Notes: generated from the letters alone by a model not told the origin. Numbered from the stretch's first letter, positions 17,460 through 26,090 are shown. The stretch: DNA of 64,000 nt from Jejuia pallidilutea (GCF_002973595.1 NZ_PVEO01000008.1:85025-149024); one strand, 5' to 3'. Translations and numbers: made by a program.

Positions 17460-17765
17460 ATGAAATTAGTCATAGTTACAGCAGTAGAAGAATTTCAAAA
17501 AGACCTTTTAAAACTTTTCAAAAAGGCAAATATTGAAAACTTTAGCAGTTCAGATATTGATGGTTACAAAAACGGATCGTCCGTATTAATGGCATCAAGT
17601 TGGTTTCCAGGCGAAAAATTTGGTAACGAATCGCGTTTGTTTTTCTCGTTTACAGAAGATAAAAACATTGATGCCTTATTCAATTTAATTAAAGAATTCA
17701 ATTCAAATTTAGAAACAAACAACCCTGTAAAAGCGGTTGTAGTTCCAATAGAAAAATTTATATAA
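17460..17765 (+). CDS. PII-like small protein linked to an RND operon
   Basis: 101 residues with an alternating strand-helix-strand-strand-helix-strand pattern: MKLVIVTAV strand, a helix DLLKLFKKANI, two strands around 40-70, a helix NIDALFNLIKEFN and a final strand KAVVVPI. This matches the ferredoxin-like fold of PII-type trimers; small PII-like proteins are known next to RND pump genes. Such proteins usually bind a small ligand or metal and regulate a transporter. The tip of the predicted T-loop region (about 36-55) has no PII uridylylation Tyr. The call is by pattern and context only. Confidence 0.5.
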   Translation: MKLVIVTAVEEFQKDLLKLFKKANIENFSSSDIDGYKNGSSVLMASSWFPGEKFGNESRLFFSFTEDKNIDALFNLIKEFNSNLETNNPVKAVVVPIEKFI

Positions 17766-17783
17766 TCTTAAAAATAAAACAAC

Positions 17784-17993
17784 ATGTTAAATACATATTT
17801 TAGAGTTATTGTAGGTTTTATGGTGCTTTTAAGCGTTGTGTTAACCGTTTATGTAAACCCAAATTGGATGTGGTTTACGGTATTTATTGGTGTAAATTTA
17901 ATTCAGTCTGCATTTACAAAATGGTGCCTATTAGAAACTATTTTAGTAAAACTTGGCGTAAAAAAAGGTGGTGAAAGCTGTACAAGTTGTTAA
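17784..17993 (+). CDS. DUF2892 (YgaP-type) small membrane protein
   Basis: 69 residues with two hydrophobic helices (about 8-24 and 29-45) separated by a short turn with NPNW, then a cytoplasmic tail ending GGESCTSC. DUF2892 is the transmembrane domain found fused to rhodanese in YgaP, and stand-alone forms are often near sulfur genes. The CxxC tail could bind metal or carry persulfide. A second DUF2892 protein lies in the persulfide operon at 27634. It starts 18 bp after the PII-like gene and is probably the last gene of the RND operon. Confidence 0.72.
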   Translation: MLNTYFRVIVGFMVLLSVVLTVYVNPNWMWFTVFIGVNLIQSAFTKWCLLETILVKLGVKKGGESCTSC

Positions 17994-18332
17994 GTAGTAA
18001 TTAATACTCTACCAATGCCTTCAAACTACGTTAATAGCGCAAAAAATATATGCTATGGCTTATTTTTAGCGTTCTTTGTTGTTAGTTAGGAGGCTTTTTA
18101 ATTATATATATTATAAGTTGCTATGTGCAATCTTAAAAAAATAGTGTGCTTCAAAATTCTTTAAATGTGAGGTACACTAAGTATTTTCTGTATTTAACTC
18201 AAATTATTTTATAATTTTTTATTTTCTTTGTGCTGAAATTTAGTGTTTAAAGTGTACTGTTGTATTAATATAACTTACATTTTATAGAGTACTAAAAATA
18301 ACAAGAAACCGCAAATCAATAAAGCTGCTTTT
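17994..18332. other. 339-bp gap with no recognisable gene
   Basis: AT-rich sequence with stop codons in all frames and no RNA gene. It must hold the 3' end of the RND operon and a promoter for the channel-efflux operon, but I find neither a strong hairpin-plus-T terminator nor an exact TAnnTTTG box at a sensible position. No GTAAC-N4-GTTAC motif is present. Confidence 0.6.
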
Positions 18333-18773
18333 ATGGTTCTAACCCTTTTAGTAGGATTTTTTATCATAGTAATTAATGTTGTGGTTCAAGCCTATGGCAA
18401 TGTTGTTTGGTTAAAGCAAATAGTGCCTTCGTTTAAAAACGGAATGTTACTAAACACTTCAAAACCAGCTTTAAAGCTATTAATATTCTCATTTTTATTT
18501 TTTACATTGTTACATGCGTTGCAAACCTTACTTTGGGCTTCAATGTACATGACCATCACTGAAACAAGCCAATTATTCTCAAGTTTTTCAGAGGCTTGGT
18601 ATTTTTCATTAGTTACTTTTACCTCTTTAGGTTATGGAGATGTAACTTTAACTGGACATTGGCGCTTGTTGTCGGGCGTAGAGGCTATTAATGGCATTAT
18701 GTTAATTGGTTGGTCTACAGCTATGATGTATTCTCTAATACAACAAATTTATAAAAGTTTAAATTCAAATTAA
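18333..18773 (+). CDS. Two-TM potassium channel family protein
   Basis: 146 residues with helices at about 2-20, 48-68 and 110-135, and a pore loop with the selectivity filter TSLGYGD at residues 97-103, the K+ channel signature TxGYGD. There is no RCK or other cytoplasmic regulatory domain. The stop codon overlaps the ATG of the downstream HlyD gene by one base, so it appears to be co-translated with an efflux system. That association is unusual and might reflect a need for charge balance during export, which is inference. Confidence 0.85.
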   Translation: MVLTLLVGFFIIVINVVVQAYGNVVWLKQIVPSFKNGMLLNTSKPALKLLIFSFLFFTLLHALQTLLWASMYMTITETSQLFSSFSEAWYFSLVTFTSLGYGDVTLTGHWRLLSGVEAINGIMLIGWSTAMMYSLIQQIYKSLNSN

Positions 18774-19846
18774 TGGAATCAAAAAAAGGTTCAGCAAAAA
18801 AGGTAAGTATTATTATTGTTGTAATAGCACTGTTAATATTAATATTTAGTGTGTTGTCTAGTAGGTTTACACCATCTACAGACCAAGCGCGTGTACAAGG
18901 CTTAACCTTGTCTTTAGCACCAATGGTTAGCGGTTATGTAACAAAAGTTAATGTGAGTTTACATTCTGAAGTAAAAGCAGGAGATACACTGTTTATAATA
19001 GATAGAACACCGTATGAAATTGCTGTAAAACAAGCCGAAATTAATTTAGAAAACGTTACACAAAGTTTAACGGCAGGTATGTCTGGTTTAAAAGGGGCTA
19101 CGGCCCAATTAAACAGTGCTAGGGTAAGTCTAGAGCGTGCTAAGAAAAATTGGGAACGTACACAACGTGTTATGGCACAAAATGAAGGTGCGTTTTCTCA
19201 AGTAGACAGAGATCGATCAGAATCTTCATACTTAACAGCTGTAGAGCGTGTTAAAACGGCACAGGCGAATTTAGACGGACAGAAGGCTGCTTTAGGGCCA
19301 ACCGATGCTAACAATCCATCGGTAAAAGCCGTTTTAAATCAATTAGAAAAAGCCAATTGGGATTTGGCACATACGGTAATTACAGCGCCTTCTGATGGTA
19401 TTATTGAAAGTTTTAATGTGGAAACAGGCTATTTTGCTTCAGCAGGACGCCCCATAGCTACGCTAATTTCTAATAAAACCATATGGATTCAAGCCAATTT
19501 TACCGAAAATAATTTAACACATTTAAAGGTAAACGATAAAGCCTCTATTACTTTTGATATTGACGCGGGTGAGGTTTACGATGCCAAAGTAGTAAGTATT
19601 GCCTATGGAGTAAAAACACAAACCACAAGTGCGGGTAATTTGCCCACAGTGAGAAATTCTAAAGGGTGGTTGTTAGAACAGCAGCGTTTTCCCGTAATTA
19701 TTGCTTTAGAAGATGAAGAGGTTTACAAAAAATTACGTCAAGGAAGTCAAGCCGATGTTGTTGTTTTTACTGGCAATAGCAGTATTTTAAACACTTTAGC
19801 AAAAATTAAGATATGGTTTATATCAAAAATATCTTATGTTAGATAG
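18773..19846 (+). CDS. HlyD/EmrA-type secretion adaptor
   Basis: 357 residues with a single N-terminal transmembrane helix (about 11-28) and no signal cleavage, as in EmrA/AaeA. A lipoyl motif (VKVNVSLHSEVKAGDTL region, 52-72), a coiled-coil hairpin (about 78-165), a second lipoyl half with ITAPSDGIIESFNVETG, and a beta-barrel follow. It bridges an inner-membrane pump to the outer membrane. It overlaps the channel gene upstream by 1 bp and the FUSC-like gene downstream by 11 bp. Confidence 0.9.
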   Translation: MESKKGSAKKVSIIIVVIALLILIFSVLSSRFTPSTDQARVQGLTLSLAPMVSGYVTKVNVSLHSEVKAGDTLFIIDRTPYEIAVKQAEINLENVTQSLTAGMSGLKGATAQLNSARVSLERAKKNWERTQRVMAQNEGAFSQVDRDRSESSYLTAVERVKTAQANLDGQKAALGPTDANNPSVKAVLNQLEKANWDLAHTVITAPSDGIIESFNVETGYFASAGRPIATLISNKTIWIQANFTENNLTHLKVNDKASITFDIDAGEVYDAKVVSIAYGVKTQTTSAGNLPTVRNSKGWLLEQQRFPVIIALEDEEVYKKLRQGSQADVVVFTGNSSILNTLAKIKIWFISKISYVR

Positions 19847-20870
19847 GTTAGCGTTACATACAAAATTATCATACCGCACCAACGGCATTATTCGTTGTTT
19901 ATTTGGTGTAATGTTTGCCTTGTTATTTGCTACAGTTAATAATGTAATGTCTCCTCAAATAGCGGCAATTTTTACAATTTTGTTTTTAGATAAAGGTAAA
20001 AATGCACTTGGGCTAAAAAAATCTATAGGTATTATTATTGGTATTTACGGTCTTGGGTTGGCAGGCTTGGTTTTAGGAAGTTTTGTTCAAGATTTTATGG
20101 TTATTACATTACTTTTAGTTGGTCTTGTTATTTTTTGGAGTTTTAAGTTGGTAATAATACCTGTTCCTGTACGTATGTTATTTTTATCGCTTACGCTTTT
20201 ATTTCCTTTTTTGAGTTTAACAGCAGAGCCTTTAGGAGGCCTTGTTTTAATGGATATGACATTAAATTTAGCCATAGCACTAGTAGCTACCCAATTGGCT
20301 TTTTTTATATTTCCAGAGACTGTTACTATTACGCCACCTGTTGTGGCCAATAATGAGTTGACCGAAAAATTTAATTTAGATAAAATAGCGATAAATGGTG
20401 TTTTGGTGATAATGCCTGCGGTATTATATTTTTATTTCTTTAGACCTAATACCATGGTAATAACCTTTGCCTATATTATGATGTTAGCTTTAGATCCATT
20501 AATTTATAAATCCAAAAAAAGTCTGGTTTATATTGTAGCTAATTTTTTTGGTGGTTTGGCAGCTGTTTTTGCCTACAACTTATTAACCATTACCCCAACG
20601 TTTTTATTTTACATATTTTTACTTTTAGCTTTTGGTGTTTATTTTGTGTACCAAATGTTTTCTGATAAAAAAACAGTTGCTATTTATGCTATGGCATATC
20701 GTACGTTTTTTGTAGTTATGGGTGTTATTGTTACATCTAGCGATACGGCAGGAGACAAGGTTTTAGATAGGCTTATAGGTATTCTTATCGCCATAGTTTA
20801 CGTTGTTTTAGCTTATAAAATTATATCCTATTTTAATGATCCAGAAATACATGAAACGGAAAAGATATAG
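19836..20870 (+). CDS. FUSC/DUF2955-type inner-membrane efflux component
   Basis: 344 residues with ten or so hydrophobic helices in two similar halves (about 18-160 and 185-335), separated by a short hydrophilic segment near 165-185. This arrangement and its place between an EmrA/AaeA-type adaptor and an OprM-type outer-membrane protein match DUF2955/FUSC (AaeB-like) exporters of aromatic acids and similar compounds. It overlaps the genes on both sides, indicating a tight operon. The exact substrate is unknown. Confidence 0.8.
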   Translation: MLDRLALHTKLSYRTNGIIRCLFGVMFALLFATVNNVMSPQIAAIFTILFLDKGKNALGLKKSIGIIIGIYGLGLAGLVLGSFVQDFMVITLLLVGLVIFWSFKLVIIPVPVRMLFLSLTLLFPFLSLTAEPLGGLVLMDMTLNLAIALVATQLAFFIFPETVTITPPVVANNELTEKFNLDKIAINGVLVIMPAVLYFYFFRPNTMVITFAYIMMLALDPLIYKSKKSLVYIVANFFGGLAAVFAYNLLTITPTFLFYIFLLLAFGVYFVYQMFSDKKTVAIYAMAYRTFFVVMGVIVTSSDTAGDKVLDRLIGILIAIVYVVLAYKIISYFNDPEIHETEKI

Positions 20871-22221
20871 TTTGCTCTATCTTTTTATATTAGTCTTAAT
20901 TTTCTCTTTTTCAAGTTGTAAGATTAAAAAAGCATATGTAGCACCAGAAATTGAAACCCCAACCACGTTTTCATCTAAAGATATAGATAGTCTTAGTTTA
21001 GCAGATACGGAGTGGTGGGCATTTTTTAATGATTCTACACTAACCAGTTTAATTGCTGAAGGTCTTAATAGTAACTTGCCCTTACAAAATATTGTTATAG
21101 GTATTAAACAGTCGCAACTGCAATTGCAAATTGCAAAAGCGCAGCTATTACCAGCGGTTAATTATGGTTTAAGCGCAGAAACTTCCAATACATCGTTGCT
21201 TCCCGATTACCAAAATTCGGTAACAGCGGTTGGTCAGGTTTCTTACACTTTAGATGTTTGGGGGCGTATTGCTAACCAAAACGAAGCTGCTTTACAGGCT
21301 TACTTAGCAACAGAAATGGCTGCATTTGAAGTAAAAGCCACCTTAGTGGCGCAAATTGCCGAATTATATTTTACGCTTAGGGATATAGATAACAAAATTT
21401 TTATTTCTGAAGAAATGGAGTCGTCCATGTTAAAATATAAAAATATTATTGATGCAAGATTCGACGGGGGTTTTATTTCAAAAGTAGATGTAAATCAAAT
21501 TCATATTAGTTTAAAAGACATACAAGTAACAATGCAAGCCTTGTACAGGGCTAGAAAGCAGATTGAAAATGGTATAAGTACCGTTTTAGGGTGTTTGCCT
21601 AAATCAATTCCAAGAGGAAAACCCCTGCAAGACCAAGTATTTTCATCTCAATTGCCCACAGGTGTTCCTGCAGGTTTACTAAGACGAAGACCATCAATTT
21701 TAAGGTCGGAATTGGCACTTAAGGCTCAATTAGCAAAACTAGGTGCCACCGAAGCTTTTAGGTATCCAAATTTTGAATTCAATTTTAATATTGGCGCACA
21801 ACTGTTGAATCCTTCTGCAACATTTGGAAACTTATTAGGCAATATGTTTGGGCCTTTGTTAAACAATAATAGAATTAATAATACCATAACTGTAGAAGAG
21901 GAGCAGTTTAAGCGTTTGGTACTAGATTATAAACAGGCCTACTTATCAGCTTTTCAGGAGGTTGAAGATGCTTTAATTAGTATTGAAACCTATAAGAAAG
22001 AAGTGGAAATACGTAAATCTCAGTTAGAACTGGCCAACGAAGCGTACAATTTAGCTTGGGTACGTTACAACGAAGGTACTACCTCATTTTTAGAATTTTT
22101 AAATGTACAAACGGCGTTATTTGGGGCACAGTTATCTGCTTCCGAAAGTTATAAATCGCAATTACAATCTGTTGTAAAACTTTATCTGGCTTTAGGTGGT
22201 GGGTGGAACCAACAAAACTAA
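20851..22221 (+). CDS. OprM/NodT-family outer membrane efflux lipoprotein
   Basis: 456 residues from ATG 20851; I prefer this start to an in-frame ATG at 20836 because it gives a compact lipoprotein signal MKRKRYS, a hydrophobic core and FSSC with Cys23. The mature part has the YVAPEIETP opening and EWWAFFNDSTLTSLI segment typical of NodT/OprM proteins, and later the helical repeats with SYTLDVWGRI. It forms the outer-membrane channel of this second tripartite pump. The start overlaps the end of the FUSC-like gene by 20 bp. Confidence 0.9.
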   Translation: MKRKRYSLLYLFILVLIFSFSSCKIKKAYVAPEIETPTTFSSKDIDSLSLADTEWWAFFNDSTLTSLIAEGLNSNLPLQNIVIGIKQSQLQLQIAKAQLLPAVNYGLSAETSNTSLLPDYQNSVTAVGQVSYTLDVWGRIANQNEAALQAYLATEMAAFEVKATLVAQIAELYFTLRDIDNKIFISEEMESSMLKYKNIIDARFDGGFISKVDVNQIHISLKDIQVTMQALYRARKQIENGISTVLGCLPKSIPRGKPLQDQVFSSQLPTGVPAGLLRRRPSILRSELALKAQLAKLGATEAFRYPNFEFNFNIGAQLLNPSATFGNLLGNMFGPLLNNNRINNTITVEEEQFKRLVLDYKQAYLSAFQEVEDALISIETYKKEVEIRKSQLELANEAYNLAWVRYNEGTTSFLEFLNVQTALFGAQLSASESYKSQLQSVVKLYLALGGGWNQQN

Positions 22222-22240
22222 TTATCAAAATTATATACTT

Positions 22241-23302
22241 ATGAAATCATTTAATATTACAGAGTTTATAAGGCTTGTAGTTATTTCATTATTATTGCTT
22301 TGGGGCTTTTTTCTTGTAAAACCATTTATAGGTATATTGGCTTGGGCAGTTATTTTAGCAGTAGCTTTATTTCCGTTATATAAAAAAGTACGTTTTGTTT
22401 TTGGAGAAAAACATCAAAAGAAAGCTAGTACACTATTTTCAATTATTTTGGTTACGTTATTAATAGTACCAACATATTCTGCTGTATCTTCTTTATTTAG
22501 TAGTGTGAATGCTACACTAACTGCTATTGACAATAACGAATTAAAAATTACACCACCTACCGAAAAAGTTAAAGAATGGCCAGTATTAGGAACGCAAATT
22601 TACGATAACTGGAAATCGTTTTCTGAAAACTCTAAACAATATACCATAGATCATAAAGAGATGTTAATGGAGAAAGGAAGTGCAGCTGTAAAAAGTTTTA
22701 CAGGTATTTTAGGCACTGTATTTTCGTTTTTACTGTCTTTAATTATTGCTCTTATTTTTATGTCTAACGCTACTGGTGCATTTAAAACGGCTAGCGAATT
22801 TACCAATAAATTGGTAGGAGGTAAAAAGGGTGTGAGTTTATTGTTAATGGCTAGGGACACCATACGTAATGTTGTAAAAGGTATTCTTTTTGTAGCTTTG
22901 GTTCAGGCCTTTTTTGCCTACCTTGGCTTTAAGTTTATAGGTCTGCCTGCACCATCTATTTTTGCTTTTATAGTTATGCTTAGTGCTATTATTCAAGTAC
23001 CGGTAACCCTAGTAGTGCTACCAACAGTTTTTATGGCCTTTTCTATAGAAGAAAGTACCGTTACTGCCACTGTATTTTCAGTTTATATCATTATTATTTC
23101 TTTGTTGGATAATTTTCTAAAACCCATTTTATTGGCAAAAGGATTAAAAACACCTATGGTTTTAATTATAATTGGTGCTTTAGGAGGTATGATGTTGCAT
23201 GGTATTATAGGTATTTTTATTGGTACAGTTTTATTGGCCGTATTACATCAATTATACATGACTTGGCTTAGTAGTAAAGCGGACGTTGTTATAAAAGAAT
23301 AG
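22241..23302 (+). CDS. AI-2E family transporter
   Basis: 353 residues from ATG 22241, just after the outer-membrane efflux gene; the in-frame ATG at 22196 would overlap that gene and lacks support. About eight helices are arranged as in the family: two N-terminal helices (LLLLWGFFLVKPFIG, ILAWAVILAVALFPLYK), a hydrophilic region (about 95-155), then a cluster of helices with a C-terminal GALGGMMLHGIIGIFIG stretch typical of AI-2E proteins. Members include TqsA and Na+/H+ antiporters, so a quorum-signal role should not be assumed. Confidence 0.85.
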   Translation: MKSFNITEFIRLVVISLLLLWGFFLVKPFIGILAWAVILAVALFPLYKKVRFVFGEKHQKKASTLFSIILVTLLIVPTYSAVSSLFSSVNATLTAIDNNELKITPPTEKVKEWPVLGTQIYDNWKSFSENSKQYTIDHKEMLMEKGSAAVKSFTGILGTVFSFLLSLIIALIFMSNATGAFKTASEFTNKLVGGKKGVSLLLMARDTIRNVVKGILFVALVQAFFAYLGFKFIGLPAPSIFAFIVMLSAIIQVPVTLVVLPTVFMAFSIEESTVTATVFSVYIIIISLLDNFLKPILLAKGLKTPMVLIIIGALGGMMLHGIIGIFIGTVLLAVLHQLYMTWLSSKADVVIKE

Positions 23303-23397
23303 CTTTTAATTCTCATAAATTTTATAAAGCTGCTTTTATTTTCTTTATGAAATAATAAATTTATAGGTAAATAGTAAAATACGAACTGTTTATGCTA

Positions 23398-23479
23398 ATT
23401 AATACCTTTAACAGTTGTTAAAATTAACAGGTATTAATAAACCAAACTATAACAAATTCTTTTAAAATTGTTATTTTTG
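23398..23479 (+). promoter_or_regulatory. Palindrome-rich control region and -7 box of the Crp/Fnr gene
   Basis: A perfect 10-bp inverted repeat, ATTAATACCT (23398-23407) and AGGTATTAAT (23429-23438), encloses three alternating half-sites, TTAACA (23408-23413), TGTTAA (23416-23421) and TTAACA (23424-23429). TATTTTTG at 23472-23479 is an exact TAnnTTTG box lying only 3 bp before the ATG at 23483, so a transcript from it would be leaderless or nearly so. The half-sites differ from GTAAC/GTTAC, so a different regulator may bind here. Confidence 0.5.
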
Positions 23480-23482
23480 GGT

Positions 23483-24112
23483 ATGGATAAAAACCTATTA
23501 CTGCAAAAATTTGCGCAGACCTTGGATAGCGCGCTAATTACCGAGATTTCTGAGAAAGGAATATTCAAAAGTTTTAAAAAAGATGATATTATAATTGATA
23601 TTCATCAAACCCTAAAGTTTATCCCACTTTTATTAACTGGCGACATCAAAATTATAAGAGAGGATAGCGACGGTAACGAGTTATTAATTTATTTCCTAGA
23701 AGCTGGCGACACCTGTACCATGTCGCTAACCTGTTGTTTGGGTACCACTAAAAGTAAAATTCGAGCAGTAGCCGAAAAGGATTCCACTTTGGTGATGATA
23801 CCTGTGGAAAATATGCAAAAATGGTTTCACAATAACGAAAGTTGGAGAAATTTTATATTACAAAGTTACCAAATACGTTTTGATGAAATGCTAGAAGCCA
23901 TAGACAGTTTGGCATTTATGAAAATGGACGAACGCCTCTACAAATATTTAAAAAATATGGCTATGGTAGATGGTACAAAAACCATATCTATTAAACATCA
24001 AGACATAGCCGAAGATTTAAACACCTCGCGAGTGGTAGTATCCAGACTCTTAAAAAAGTTGGAAAACGAAAATAAAATAGAATTAGGAAGAAATAAAATT
24101 GTAATGATTTAA
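23483..24112 (+). CDS. Crp/Fnr family transcriptional regulator
   Basis: 209 residues. An N-terminal cyclic-nucleotide-binding-like beta-roll (about 15-125) contains GDIKIIREDSDGNELLIYFLEAGDTC; a long dimer helix (about 125-145) and a C-terminal winged helix follow, with QDIAEDLNTSRVVVSRLLKKLE as the HTH. Cys residues occur near 75-85 (TCTMSLTCC) and could sense redox or persulfide state, but there is no N-terminal FNR Fe-S Cys cluster. I use ATG 23483; the upstream TTG at 23468 overlaps the -7 box. It sits just before a sulfur operon and is the best candidate to bind the GTAAC-N4-GTTAC sites in this window. Confidence 0.9.
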   Translation: MDKNLLLQKFAQTLDSALITEISEKGIFKSFKKDDIIIDIHQTLKFIPLLLTGDIKIIREDSDGNELLIYFLEAGDTCTMSLTCCLGTTKSKIRAVAEKDSTLVMIPVENMQKWFHNNESWRNFILQSYQIRFDEMLEAIDSLAFMKMDERLYKYLKNMAMVDGTKTISIKHQDIAEDLNTSRVVVSRLLKKLENENKIELGRNKIVMI

Positions 24113-24265
24113 AAGTAAACTATCACCGTGGTAGTCTTACATTTATAAATTCAGATTTTCCTATACAATCGCTAATGTACAAGTTAGCAAACATAGCTAT
24201 CGCCTCCTAAGTTTGTTTAGAACTTTTAAAACTAGTATTTTCCTGTACTCGTAAACTATTTTTAA

Positions 24266-24308
24266 GTAACGTTTATCACTTAAAAAAATTAACTTCAATG
24301 TAAATTTG
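24266..24308 (+). promoter_or_regulatory. Degenerate Crp/Fnr-type site and -7 box upstream of the yeeE operon
   Basis: GTAACGTTTATCAC at 24266-24279 has a perfect left half and a right half matching GTTAC at three of five positions. TAAATTTG at 24301-24308 is an exact TAnnTTTG box, 28.5 bp from the site centre, one base shorter than at the other promoters. The start codon follows 16 bp later. A separate hairpin CTATCAC/GTGGTAG lies near 24120-24135. Confidence 0.5.
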
Positions 24309-24324
24309 TATTAAATTATTAGGT

Positions 24325-24882
24325 ATGCACTATATTTTGAATCCTTGGCCTTGGTATGTTTCAGGGCCGCTTATTGCCTTAGTTATGGCTTTTCTACTTT
24401 ATTTTGGCAAAACATTTGGCATGTCATCAAACCTAAAAACCTTGTGCACTATAGCTGGTGCAGGTAAATTTGCCGATTTTTTTAATTTTAAATGGAAAGA
24501 TCAAGTTTGGAACCTAACCGTGGTTCTAGGTGCCATTATTGGCGGTTTTGTTGCAGTACAATTTCTGTCAAATAATTCTGGTACAGATTTAAATCCAGCT
24601 ACCATTACCGAACTTCGAAATATGGGTTTTAAAAATCCTGGGGCAACCTTAGTACCAAACGAAATGTACGATATAGATGTCTTAGCATCACCAAAAGCAT
24701 TAATAATTCTTGTAATTGGCGGATTACTAGTTGGTTTTGGCACCCGTTATGCAGCCGGTTGTACTTCGGGACATGCTATTTTAGGCTTAAGCAGTTTGCA
24801 AAAACCATCTTTAATAGCCGTAATTGGTTTTTTTATTGGTGGTCTTATCATGGCTAATTTTATTTTACCCTTAATTTTTTAA
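24325..24882 (+). CDS. YeeE/YedE family (sulfur transport) membrane protein
   Basis: 185 residues with about five hydrophobic helices. The segment GFGTRYAAGCTSGHAILGL (about 136-154) holds the conserved Cys of YeeE/YedE proteins; in characterised relatives (TsuA) such cysteines guide thiosulfate through the membrane. The next gene encodes the partner half and starts 2 bp after this stop. The operon context (Crp/Fnr, TauE/SafE, persulfide dioxygenase) supports uptake or movement of a sulfur compound. The exact substrate cannot be read from sequence. Confidence 0.85.
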   Translation: MHYILNPWPWYVSGPLIALVMAFLLYFGKTFGMSSNLKTLCTIAGAGKFADFFNFKWKDQVWNLTVVLGAIIGGFVAVQFLSNNSGTDLNPATITELRNMGFKNPGATLVPNEMYDIDVLASPKALIILVIGGLLVGFGTRYAAGCTSGHAILGLSSLQKPSLIAVIGFFIGGLIMANFILPLIF

Positions 24883-24884
24883 TT

Positions 24885-25298
24885 ATGAAGTTTATAAAAT
24901 TCTTATTAGTTGGTATATTTTTTGGCATAGTATTGGTGAAATCCGAAGCTGTGTCTTGGTATCGTATCTACGAGATGTTTCGCTTTCAATCGTTTCACAT
25001 GTATGGTATTATTGGTGCTGCAATACTCTCTGGAATTCTGTTTCTTCAACTTTCAAAAAAGGGAATTATAAAAAACATTAGAGGTGCACATATTCATGTT
25101 CCACAGAAAGAAAGCGGATTTGTTAGATTTATTATTGGCGGTATTATTTTTGGTTTAGGTTGGGCGCTTATAGGTGCGTGTCCCGGACCTATGTATATTC
25201 TTTTAGGAACTGGTGTTTGGAGCATGATAATTGTAATAGTGGCCGCTATATTTGGTACCTTTTTATATGGATTGTTTAAAGATAAGTTACCACACTAA
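24885..25298 (+). CDS. DUF6691/YeeE-type membrane protein, partner half
   Basis: 137 residues, four helices, with the conserved Cys motif LIGACPGPMYILLG at about 98-111, equivalent to the second half of a full-length YeeE transporter. It starts 2 bp after the upstream YeeE-like gene, and its TAA is followed immediately by the ATG of the TauE/SafE gene. The two short proteins likely form one transporter, a split form common in proteobacteria and Bacteroidota. Confidence 0.85.
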   Translation: MKFIKFLLVGIFFGIVLVKSEAVSWYRIYEMFRFQSFHMYGIIGAAILSGILFLQLSKKGIIKNIRGAHIHVPQKESGFVRFIIGGIIFGLGWALIGACPGPMYILLGTGVWSMIIVIVAAIFGTFLYGLFKDKLPH

Positions 25299-26090
25299 AT
25301 GGATACCATACAAATATTAGGCTACGTAGGAGCATTAGTTGTTGGGCTGGTATTAGGCTTAATTGGTGGTGGAGGTTCTATATTAACTGTGCCGTTATTA
25401 GTTTATCTTTTAGGTTATAATCCAGTAATTGCTACTGCATATTCATTATTTGTTGTTGGCACCTCATCGTTGTTTGGCACCTATCAAAAACATAAAAAAG
25501 GTTTGGTAGATTTTAAAACAGGGCTAGCATTTTCTTTCCCCTCTTTTGTGGCGGTGTACTTAACAAGACGTTATTTAGTTCCTGGTATTCCTGAGGTGTT
25601 TTTAAGTAATGGAGGTTTTACGCTTACCAAGGATATGGCCATTATGGTTTTTTTCGCAGTTATCATGATAATTGCATCATATTCTATGATTAAAAACAGA
25701 AAGGAAAAGCTTAAAACTACAGAAAGTCAGCCTTATTATAAAACATTTGTTCAAGGGGTTGTTATTGGTGTTATAACCGGTGTTATTGGTGCTGGGGGTG
25801 GGTTTTTATATGTTCCGGCTCTTGTATTGTGGGCAAATATTCCAATGAAAAAAGCCGTTGGTACCTCATTAATTATTGTAACTATAAATTCGTTAATAGG
25901 GTTTATGGGCGATGTACAAACTTTAGATATAGAATGGACCTTTCTTTTAATATTTACAGGAATATCTATATTAGGTATTTTTTTAGGTGTATTCCTCTCA
26001 AAATTTATAAGCGGAAAAAAATTAAAGAAGAGCTTTGGTTATTTTATTTTGATAATGGCTACGTATATCATTTACAAGGAGTTAAAATAG
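25299..26090 (+). CDS. TauE/SafE family anion exporter (probably sulfite)
   Basis: 263 residues with eight or so helices in two inverted halves. GLIGGGGSILTVPLLVYLLG (split here as GLIGGGGS and ILTVPLL) near residues 20-38 and VIGAGGGFLYVPALV near 162-176 are the family repeats. TauE/SafE proteins export sulfite, sulfoacetate and related anions. Its place before a persulfide dioxygenase, which produces sulfite, makes sulfite export the natural reading. The start codon abuts the DUF6691 stop codon. Confidence 0.86.
   Translation: MDTIQILGYVGALVVGLVLGLIGGGGSILTVPLLVYLLGYNPVIATAYSLFVVGTSSLFGTYQKHKKGLVDFKTGLAFSFPSFVAVYLTRRYLVPGIPEVFLSNGGFTLTKDMAIMVFFAVIMIIASYSMIKNRKEKLKTTESQPYYKTFVQGVVIGVITGVIGAGGGFLYVPALVLWANIPMKKAVGTSLIIVTINSLIGFMGDVQTLDIEWTFLLIFTGISILGIFLGVFLSKFISGKKLKKSFGYFILIMATYIIYKELK

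Noticed and set aside
23408..23429. TTAACA half-sites as copies of the GTAAC-N4-GTTAC motif
   Set aside because: The half-sites differ in sequence and spacing (2 bp instead of 4), so they were kept as a separate element.
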